A stretch of DNA of 6,051 bases from Legionellales bacterium (GTDB taxonomy: Bacteria > Pseudomonadota > Gammaproteobacteria > Berkiellales > Berkiellaceae), in NCBI GenBank assembly GCA_023266435.1, contig JAHFQF010000148.1, forward strand, positions 1 through 6,051. The letters are read 5' to 3'. Within the stretch, counting starts at the first letter, position 1; every line of letters starts with the position of its first letter. Shown piece by piece: positions 1 to 5,479 of the stretch. Under the pieces are notes generated by a model. The model was not told the DNA's origin, did not search any database, and saw only the letters and a program-made list of their open reading frames with translations. The position numbers and the translations under genes are program-made.

Positions 1-1
1 A

Positions 2-553
2 TTAAGCGTTCTTTTCTTGTAAACTCTTAAGCTTTAATACTTTTTTAATCTTCTCATCAACCATTTTGCGTTTGAGAGGTTTTAAGTGATCAATAAACAC
101 TTTGCCTTCTAAGTGATCGATTTCATGTACAAACAGTTTGGCCAAATAACCACCCCGAGTGAGCTCCATGTGGAGACCTTGTGAATCTAATGCCTCAATC
201 GTCGTAAAAGCAGGCCGTGTAATCTTTGCTTGAATGTGATTGGGATGCACAGACATGCAACCCTCCTCTTCTAATACTGTGCCTTCTGTTTTTATAATTT
301 TAGGATTAATCACCACCATGGGTGTGCGCTTTTCTGGATCCGCTTCATCATAATCATAAAATACAAATATCTGCTGAGGATGCGCAATATCCAGCTGAGT
401 GGCAGCCAAACCACCACAATGCTCTGTTTTTTCCAAAGTTTCTAGCATGTCGCTGATCATGGTCTTTGTTCCAGGGGCATGCACATCCTCAACAGGGGCC
501 GCTACTGTTTTTAAGCGGGGATCAGGGTATTGTAGTATGGCTAATAATGTCAT
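2..553 (-). CDS. def: Peptide deformylase
   Basis: Metal-dependent cytoplasmic hydrolase that removes the N-formyl group from the initiator methionine of nascent proteins. All three family motifs are visible in the 183-residue product. Motif I is GGLAATQ (residues 47-53) followed by L-D-I, much like E. coli Def. Motif II is EEGCMS (96-101), with C99 as metal ligand. Motif III is HEIDH (143-147), with H143 and H147 as ligands and E144 as catalytic base. Length is near the family norm (about 170-190). Two deviations are seen: the first glycine of the GxGLAA motif is cysteine (C46), and the residue before HExxH is V rather than the usual Q. The ATG at 553 is preceded by a modest GAGG about 7 bases upstream. 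The usual partner fmt is not upstream; downstream lies outside the window. It may be a second, non-fmt-linked deformylase. Family assignment is very secure; the paralogue idea is inference. Confidence 0.96.
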   Translation of the reverse strand: MTLLAILQYPDPRLKTVAAPVEDVHAPGTKTMISDMLETLEKTEHCGGLAATQLDIAHPQQIFVFYDYDEADPEKRTPMVVINPKIIKTEGTVLEEEGCMSVHPNHIQAKITRPAFTTIEALDSQGLHMELTRGGYLAKLFVHEIDHLEGKVFIDHLKPLKRKMVDEKIKKVLKLKSLQEKNA

Positions 554-745
554 CTTTCGCCTCTAAGTCATTTAGTCATCGTTCAGGTGGTGTAAGGAAC
601 GGTGTCACTCTTACCCTTTGAACATAAAAGTTATTTGTTTAACTATTCGAGTTGTATTCTGGAAAGATGATATCAGAAGCAAACAGGAGAGCCAATCTTT
701 AGCAAGCATTCAAGTCGTATTAAGAAACTGTGTAGGCTGGCAAAT

Positions 746-785
746 CTTCGAGCCATCTCAGGGTATATCCCGGGATGGCTTGAAG
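746..785. other. Long intergenic hairpin downstream of the 796-1500 gene
   Basis: Arms 746-757 (CTTCGAGCCATC) and 774-785 (GATGGCTTGAAG) pair over 12 positions with one exception. That position is a G-U wobble in plus-strand RNA but a C-A mismatch in minus-strand RNA. The 16-base interior can form a further GGG/CCC stem (761-763 with 769-771). It begins 11 bases past the stop codon of the minus-strand gene, so it could protect or end that mRNA, but neither side is followed by a run of T. A competing pairing GGCT (735-738) with AGCC (751-754) exists. It may be a 3' mRNA structure, a dispersed repeat or part of an RNA gene; the sequence alone does not decide. The rest of the 554-795 gap shows no convincing gene. 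Confidence 0.5.
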
Positions 786-795
786 GACAATCAGC

Positions 796-1500
796 TTATA
801 CCATCGATGCGCTAGGTCTGCTGTCCACAGCAGGCGCGGAGGGGGTTAACAATGCCAATTTTTCAGTCAATGCTGCTTTTTCTGCTTCGAGCAGCTTGAG
901 TCTGGCAGCCACTGGTGCGGGCACTTTTGCCAAAGCATCTGCTGCGGCTTTTTCTTCTGCTAGCTTAGCTTCTGCTGCCAAACGTGCTTCTTCAGCTTCA
1001 CGAGCAGCTGTAGCGGCTTGTTCTGCAGTTGCTTTGTACTCAGTAACCCAAGCTTGTACTTCTGGATTCGTGCTTTCTGTTATATAAGCTTCTAAGGCTT
1101 TACCTGCTTTATCTGTGCTTGCCAAGGTCAAACCGTTTCTCATCAATGCATCCATGCCACCTTTATTTGCAGTCGCAACCAAAACAGAGATTAAAGACTG
1201 CGCTCCATCTTTCATTGCGAAAGCATCAGCGCCCCTCTCTAATAGGCCGCTAATTAAAGCATCATTGGCTGGCTGTAGCAATACCGTGGTTGTTAACAAG
1301 TCGTTGATGGTTGAACGTGTAATTTGATCTGCTGTATTTAAACACGCAAATACCTTGCTGATGTAGTACATGATTTTACCACAGGTTGCATTTTTCTCAG
1401 CAAAACCACCAAGCCAATCTAGTACGATGCTGTTACCTTCAGCGCCTCTCTTTAAAGCGTCTGTAATTTCTGCGGGAATATGACGAACTTTTTTAGCCAT
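796..1500 (-). CDS. Unrecognised protein with possible degenerate ankyrin-like core and Ala/Glu-rich helical C-terminus
   Basis: I do not recognise this 234-residue product. There is no signal peptide and no clear membrane segment, so it is probably cytoplasmic or a non-classical secreted protein. Residues about 12-140 look helical and contain three similar turns: ALKRGAEGNS (15-24), LLERGADAFA (87-96) and ALMRNGLTLA (118-127). These resemble the helix-turn end of ankyrin repeats, though too degenerate to call firmly. Residues about 150-193 are very rich in A, E and K and look like a long helix or coiled coil. A short PAP linker follows, then a second charged helix (about 199-217) and a disordered tail with S, P and A. 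The start ATG at 1500 has AAAGGA at 1516-1511, ten bases upstream, and a TATAAT further up, so an independent transcript is likely. The low-complexity part could mislead similarity searches toward phasins or coiled-coil proteins. Gene reality is likely; function is unknown. Confidence 0.85.
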   Translation of the reverse strand: MAKKVRHIPAEITDALKRGAEGNSIVLDWLGGFAEKNATCGKIMYYISKVFACLNTADQITRSTINDLLTTTVLLQPANDALISGLLERGADAFAMKDGAQSLISVLVATANKGGMDALMRNGLTLASTDKAGKALEAYITESTNPEVQAWVTEYKATAEQAATAAREAEEARLAAEAKLAEEKAAADALAKVPAPVAARLKLLEAEKAALTEKLALLTPSAPAVDSRPSASMV

Positions 1501-1510
1501 AATATGTGTG

Positions 1511-1537
1511 TCCTTTCAAGTGTATTTTCCTATTATA
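1511..1537 (-). promoter_or_regulatory. Probable promoter -10 box and ribosome binding site for the 796-1500 gene
   Basis: A perfect TATAAT is read on the minus strand at 1537-1532, which would place transcription start near 1525 and give a leader of about 25 bases. AAAGGA at 1516-1511 then lies ten bases before the ATG at 1500. The -35 position with 17-base spacing (1560-1555, CGCACG) does not match TTGACA, which suggests an activator-dependent promoter or one whose -35 is replaced by an operator. The -10 and ribosome binding site are seen directly; promoter activity is inferred. Confidence 0.6.
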
Positions 1538-1580
1538 GATATCACCTGGATATCCGTGCGCACGCATTGGTTAAATCAAT
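1538..1580. promoter_or_regulatory. Cluster of three adjacent palindromes, candidate operator
   Basis: Directly upstream of the TATAAT are three abutting symmetric elements. GATATC-N5-GATATC (1538-1554) fills exactly the 17-base spacer between -10 and -35. CGTGCGCACG (1555-1564) is a perfect 10-base palindrome over the -35 position. ATTGGTTAAATCAAT (1566-1580) is a 15-base near-palindrome around a central A with one wobble pair. Their placement over the core promoter is what is expected of a binding site for a dimeric regulator. The regulator is unknown and no regulator gene is seen nearby. Confidence 0.4.
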
Positions 1581-1624
1581 ACGCGCATTAGGTATTTGGG
1601 CAACCTAATGCCCACTAGCGTATT
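1578..1624. terminator. Strong terminator-like hairpin after the halogenase gene
   Basis: AATACGC (1578-1584) pairs with GCGTATT (1618-1624), and GCATTAGGT (1585-1593) pairs with ACCTAATGC (1603-1611). This gives 16 base pairs with a 9-base loop and one 6-base bulge (1612-1617). It starts 32 bases beyond the stop codon of the minus-strand halogenase gene, so it could end that transcript and insulate the next gene. The T-run (CAATTTTT, 1625-1632) follows the hairpin only in the plus direction; the minus direction continues GATTTAACC. An alternative small stem, TGGGC (1597-1601) with GCCCA (1610-1614), would compete with the main one. The structure is certain at sequence level; the terminator role is moderate. 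Confidence 0.45.
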
Positions 1625-1656
1625 CAATTTTTAGTCGGGATGCAACTGCGCTTCTC

Positions 1657-3191
1657 TTAAGACAAGGATTCTTTTAGCAAAAAAGACTCTGAGGCACACT
1701 GTTGTTTGATAAAATCACCATGCGCAGGCATTAAATCAATTGATTCTTTAATCATATTACGAACACTAGACATACGTTGACGAATCTCATTTTCATCCAG
1801 CAAATCCACTAAGGGATCATAACTACGTACTTTAGCGCGTTGGCCAATCAGAATCGCAGACCAACTCAGTATCTGAAAGAGATCATCGCCTACTTCATTG
1901 AATATCCGACCATGGCTTTCAAAAAGTCGCGTTTTTTCTATTAAACTGTCAGCACACTCATCGTACGGCAATGATCCCAAAATGGCGTATCATTACGCTC
2001 GGTTGCGTGATAATGCAAGATAAGTAAATCCCGTATCTTTTGGTATTCATTGGTTGTTATGCGATTGTAACGTTCAATATCAGGCAACTCAAAATCACGA
2101 GTTGGAAACATCGTCATGAAGCGTGATAAGCCACTTTGTATCAGATAAATACTGGTTGCTTCTAGGGGTTCCATAAAACCTGCAGCAAGACCAATTGCAA
2201 CACAGTTTTTGTGCCAAAATTGCTTACGGTGCCCTGTCACAAAACTTAAAATACGTGGATCTACTAAAGCAGGCCCCTCAATACTGGCCATTAGCGTGGT
2301 GGTAGCTTCATCATCACTGATAAAATGGCTGCTATAAACATAACCATTACCATGCCTATCTTGTGTAGGTATCCGCCATTGCCAACCAGCTGGACGTGCC
2401 ATTGCCAGAGTATAAGGCGGTAAGGTCGTACTGCTACAAGGAACAACCACTGCTCGATCACATGGTAACCAATGGGTCCAGTTAACATACCCTGTTTTCA
2501 ATGCCTGCTCGATCAAGACACCCCGAAAACCCGAACAATCAATAAAAAGATCCGCTGCAATACGCTGGCCATTTTCTAAGGTAATTGCCTCAATGAAGCC
2601 ATCCGCTCCTCGCAAAGTCACATCGACAACCTTACCCTCACAGCGCACCACGCCTCGCTGTTCTGAATAATCCCGTAGATACTGGGCATAGAGTCCTGCA
2701 TCAAACTGGAATGCGTAACCAATGTCTCTTGTGCGATCCTGGACTACTTTACTACCACGCGTGAATTTTCCTTGCTTGGCAGCCAATCCTTCTAGGGAAT
2801 AATCAGTAAAGCTATAGGGATCGCCCGATTGATGGCATTTTAACCAATAAGAATGAAAATGCACATCTCTCAGAGGAATTAAACCAAAATCACCAAATGG
2901 ATGAAAATAGGCATCCCCAATTCTATTCCAATTCGCAAACTCAATGCCAAGCTTGAAAGTAGCCTTTGTTTTACGCATAAAGTCATTTTCATCTATCCCT
3001 AACATTTGGTTAAAAAGCTTTAATGCAGGAATAGTGGATTCACCTACGCCAATAGTACCAATTTCGTCAGACTCAACGAGGGTAACAGAAGCATATTTTT
3101 TTGCTAAGACTTTAGAGCAGGCGGCTGCAGCCATCCAACCAGCAGTCCCTCCTCCTACGATGACGATACTACGAATACGATTATCAGGCAT
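1657..3191 (-). pseudogene. Flavin-dependent tryptophan halogenase family protein, interrupted by a single-base frameshift
   Basis: The family (PF04820, PrnA-like) uses reduced FAD, chloride or bromide and oxygen to form hypohalous acid, which halogenates tryptophan or another aromatic substrate. Seen here: the FAD-binding GGGTAGWMAA (13-22); VGEST (49-53); a lysine in ATFKLGIEF (K80) matching catalytic K79 of PrnA; DCSGFRG (218-224); the halogenase signature WQWRIP (270-275); and EPLEATS (341-347), with E344 matching PrnA E346. The first frame reaches ...FWDHCRTMSV (residue 413), then L-T-V and a stop at 1943-1941. From about 1950 the shifted frame continues the family sequence as DSLIEKTRLF... 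to the stop at 1657. One extra base near 1951-1953 would give CRTMSVPDSLIEK and a 511-residue protein, the normal family length. The start ATG at 3191 follows AAAGGAG (3205-3199) by 7 bases. The substrate cannot be read from sequence. Both catalytic lysine and glutamate lie before the break, but the lost last ~97 residues are normally part of the fold. A sequencing error remains possible. Confidence 0.9.
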
Positions 3192-3198
3192 GCTAGCA

Positions 3199-3205
3199 CT
3201 CCTTT
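3199..3205 (-). promoter_or_regulatory. Ribosome binding site of the halogenase gene
   Basis: AAAGGAG on the minus strand lies 7 bases before the ATG at 3191. It is the closest match to the Shine-Dalgarno consensus in the window and fixes the start, since the Rossmann GGGTAGW motif begins only 12 residues later. It indicates that the halogenase is translated on its own signal rather than by coupling to the permease 90 bases upstream. Confidence 0.75.
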
Positions 3206-3281
3206 GTAGCTCACACTCATATCAACCCAATGTAGCGCAAGTTATGATCCATGACTCAAAACGGACACATATTCTTGTCAA

Positions 3282-4553
3282 TTACTGTATTTCTTGTAAC
3301 TGTTGACTTCGCTTTTTAAAGCAATATATGAAAAATCCAAGTAAACTGATGATCTGAATCATGGCTGATGCAACATATTCTAATCGATATGCCTCTGAAT
3401 AATAAGGTGCTATCCCTCCAATCCAATGCGAATACCCCATCAACAAGCACATCATGGGTAGCAAGATATCAACAGTCATCAGCCCAAATAGACTCACCAT
3501 GACCGATTGCGTTGGCTTGATTAATAAACGTAACCCCACTACCAAGACTATGTCTCTAAACACATACAATAGAAATACTGCTAAAAACCAGCGCACTTGA
3601 GGAGGATTTTCTTGCACACACAAGGCGGCTCCCAAGATCAGAAAAACACACCAAGCAATCAAGAAACGCGGAAAATATAATAAAAATCCTCGCCAATCAG
3701 CATTTTGATACGCTAGAAACCACTTTTTATAGAGCACGAATGACATATCTTCTATCAAAAGCAGACTATATAACATCAACAATAGGATCAGCCCTGCAAC
3801 TATTTGATTCCCGACCAGGTAGATCTGCCCTACATAACCAGACTGCTCGAACCCTAAGACAGACAATACACAAAAAAGAGTAAAAAATAACCAAGAAAAC
3901 ACTGTTTTAGGCGCTTGTAAGGCTTTGGCCATTAACACATAACAGCCTTGTACGATCCATGCCCCATAGAGGAGTAAGCCGCCTAAAATAAATGTATTTC
4001 CCTCATAGGCGTGCCCATACCACATGAGTGTAAATGTCGTCTCGGCTTGATAAAGACTGAATAATCCTTTCCCATAAGCCATCAAGCCAAACAGTAAAAA
4101 TAATACTAGGATAGTGGGCCAACGCTTGGTTGCATGCTGTACTGTGAGCAGTCCTAGTAAAAAACTGATGGCTTGCGCAAAAAAGGAATAAAAACCAATC
4201 CATCCTAAGGCCTTTGGCTGCTCTCCAATCAAGCATCCAGATAGCACAACCCAAGCAAAGCTATACCATACAAATGCATTACAGCCGATCAGCTTTCCCC
4301 AGGTAAGTGTCCACGCAGATAAAGCAGATAAACGTTGCCAATCCCATGTCTTTTGTAAGATTTCCTCACGCACAGCATGAAATGATCGATAACCACCCCA
4401 CAGTATGCCCATAAAAAATAAAGCCGTCGTAATAGGCAAGCGGATGCCATAATGTAACGCACCGGCTGTAAATAGCATCACGACTATCGATACCCAAATC
4501 ATTGGCACGATATCCCACTGCATTTGTATTTGTCGTCGCAATTCGGGATTCAT
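3282..4553 (-). CDS. ABC transporter permease, multi-spanning membrane protein
   Basis: Inner-membrane subunit of an ABC transporter, 423 residues, overwhelmingly hydrophobic. Likely membrane spans are near residues 16-36, 40-55, 92-110, 118-138, 146-164, 187-207, 217-235, 250-267, 292-312, 322-345, 353-374 and 396-411, so about ten to twelve. After the second span is a conserved-looking cytoplasmic stretch EEILQKTWDWQRLSALSAW (63-81), then TWGKLIG. This pattern is known from ABC-2-like permeases and probably docks with the ATPase. The C-terminus is short, charged and cytoplasmic. The ATG at 4553 overlaps the TGA of the ATPase gene (ATGA), and GGGGAG (4564-4559) lies five bases upstream, so translation is coupled. 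There is no substrate-binding protein and no outer-membrane partner in view, so export is more likely than import. The substrate is unknown; lipid, polysaccharide or metabolite export would all fit. Confidence 0.88.
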   Translation of the reverse strand: MNPELRRQIQMQWDIVPMIWVSIVVMLFTAGALHYGIRLPITTALFFMGILWGGYRSFHAVREEILQKTWDWQRLSALSAWTLTWGKLIGCNAFVWYSFAWVVLSGCLIGEQPKALGWIGFYSFFAQAISFLLGLLTVQHATKRWPTILVLFLLFGLMAYGKGLFSLYQAETTFTLMWYGHAYEGNTFILGGLLLYGAWIVQGCYVLMAKALQAPKTVFSWLFFTLFCVLSVLGFEQSGYVGQIYLVGNQIVAGLILLLMLYSLLLIEDMSFVLYKKWFLAYQNADWRGFLLYFPRFLIAWCVFLILGAALCVQENPPQVRWFLAVFLLYVFRDIVLVVGLRLLIKPTQSVMVSLFGLMTVDILLPMMCLLMGYSHWIGGIAPYYSEAYRLEYVASAMIQIISLLGFFIYCFKKRSQQLQEIQ

Positions 4554-5266
4554 GATTTCTCCCCAGTACGCATCGCTATTTGATATTGTTCTTGTAAACG
4601 TAGAGCATGTGTAGGATCAGCTGGGCATTGCGTCATCACGCGCCCCGCTTTGAGTACGATCATCTGAGTACAATATTCCTCAAGTTCACTTAAAATATGC
4701 GAAGAAATGCACAAAGTGACTCCTTGGCTCTGCAATGTTTTAAATAGCGCAGACAATGCAAAGCGTGCGTCTGGATCCAGACCTGCGGCAGGCTCATCCA
4801 ATAACACTACTTTGGGTTGATGCACTAAAGCCATACCAATACCTACCCGTTGACGCCATCCTCGGGACAAGGCTTGCACGAGCTGATCTTGATAAGTACG
4901 CAAATCTAACAAATCCAATACTGCCTGAACTTGGTTATTTGCAGTTTCTACCGTGGGTCCATGATTACAAGCAGCATAAAATAAATTTTGTTTCACGGTC
5001 AGCGCATCATATAACCCAAAATGATCTGACACATACCCCAGATAAGCATGTGCTTTGCGAGGGAAACGTACCACCTCAATCCCTGCTATGACAATACGAC
5101 CTTGCACCGGGACTTCTAGTCCTGCAATACAGCGCATGAGGGTGGTTTTCCCTGCGCCATTTGGACCTACCAACGCCGTGACACTACCTGCTTCTAATTG
5201 AAAACTGACCTGATGCAAAACGCGTTTGTCAGAATAATCAAAAATTAAATTTTCCACCTCAATCAT
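4550..5266 (-). CDS. ABC transporter ATP-binding protein
   Basis: Cytoplasmic ATPase subunit of an ABC transporter, 238 residues, a single nucleotide-binding domain of ordinary length. Motifs in order: Walker A GPNGAGKTT (34-42); a Q-loop region GYVSDHFGLYDALT (77-90) where the usual Q is replaced by S80/D81, as in many ABC-2 type ATPases; signature LSRGWRQR (133-140), an LSxG variant of the same class; Walker B VVLLDEP (153-159) with catalytic E158; D-loop AGLD (161-164); and switch H190. The start ATG at 5266 is preceded by AAAGG (5277-5273) with 6 bases spacing. The stop overlaps the permease start by 4 bases, so the two are made together and almost certainly form one transporter (two ATPases with two permeases, or with one large one). 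Its promoter must lie in 5267-5479, but no strong -35/-10 pair is visible there. Exporter function is inferred from the absence of a binding protein. Confidence 0.95.
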   Translation of the reverse strand: MIEVENLIFDYSDKRVLHQVSFQLEAGSVTALVGPNGAGKTTLMRCIAGLEVPVQGRIVIAGIEVVRFPRKAHAYLGYVSDHFGLYDALTVKQNLFYAACNHGPTVETANNQVQAVLDLLDLRTYQDQLVQALSRGWRQRVGIGMALVHQPKVVLLDEPAAGLDPDARFALSALFKTLQSQGVTLCISSHILSELEEYCTQMIVLKAGRVMTQCPADPTHALRLQEQYQIAMRTGEKS

Positions 5267-5465
5267 GACGCACCTTTGGTTGGTTGACTATACTCAAGAT
5301 ACTGTAAAAAATCACTTAGGACAATTCATCAACTTATTAGTAGGAACAAAAACCAACTCCGAGCAGCAAGCGATCCAATGTATCCGACAAGCACTCGCAA
5401 AAATCTTTCACAAATCGGCCCTAGATACGATAAGATGTGAATATCAGGCACTGGACAATTTTTAA
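5265..5465 (+). CDS. Possible small hypothetical protein (doubtful)
   Basis: A 66-residue ORF between two divergent genes. Its ATG shares the CATG at 5264-5267 with the start of the ABC ATPase on the other strand. It has no ribosome binding site in front (TTTCCACCTCAATC). Residues from about 12 on look like a soluble amphipathic helical protein (HLGQFINLLVG, then ECIR-like charged helices), with no recognised motif. It ends 14 bases before the glycosyltransferase start, so it could be the first gene of that unit. Against it: the transporter promoter has to lie inside it, and an ORF this short occurs easily by chance. More likely the 5267-5479 interval is mainly a divergent promoter region. 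Confidence 0.3.
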   Translation: MTHLWLVDYTQDTVKNHLGQFINLLVGTKTNSEQQAIQCIRQALAKIFHKSALDTIRCEYQALDNF

Positions 5466-5479
5466 GCTGTTAATTTTTG

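Noticed and set aside
618..815. Plus-strand 65-residue ORF spanning the 746-785 hairpin
   Set aside because: No ribosome binding site, no recognisable motif, its end overlaps the 796-1500 gene antiparallel, and much of it is palindromic DNA.
896..1327. Two plus-strand Ala/Ser-rich ORFs
   Set aside because: They are antisense to the Ala/Glu-rich coding region; the composition is a mirror of the minus-strand GCT/GCA codons.
796..1500. Phasin (polyhydroxyalkanoate granule protein) call
   Set aside because: Only the Ala/Glu-rich tail suggests it; the N-terminal 145 residues do not resemble a phasin and no PHA genes are nearby.
1932..1956. Programmed ribosomal frameshift joining the halogenase frames
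   Set aside because: No slippery heptamer is found before the stop at 1943-1941, and the A6 run comes after that stop. A simple one-base loss explains the data.
1657..1980. A separate 107-residue gene starting at TTG
   Set aside because: From D-S-L-I-E-K onward it reads as the C-terminal part of the halogenase family; the first ten residues are an out-of-frame translation of the upstream part. There is no start signal of its own.
3276..3281. Perfect TTGACA on the minus strand as a -35 box for the halogenase
   Set aside because: At 16-18 base spacing the -10 position reads TGAGTC or similar, a poor match, so the hexamer alone is not enough.
2944..3306. Plus-strand 120-residue ORF
   Set aside because: It is antisense to the FAD-binding N-terminus of the halogenase, which has unmistakable family motifs.
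4756..5091. Plus-strand 111-residue ORF
   Set aside because: It is antisense to the ABC ATPase motifs and lacks a start signal.
5296..5324. TTGTCC-17-TATCTT on the minus strand as promoter of the ABC transporter
   Set aside because: Each hexamer matches consensus at only 4 of 6 positions; it is the best pair found by eye but not distinguishable from chance.
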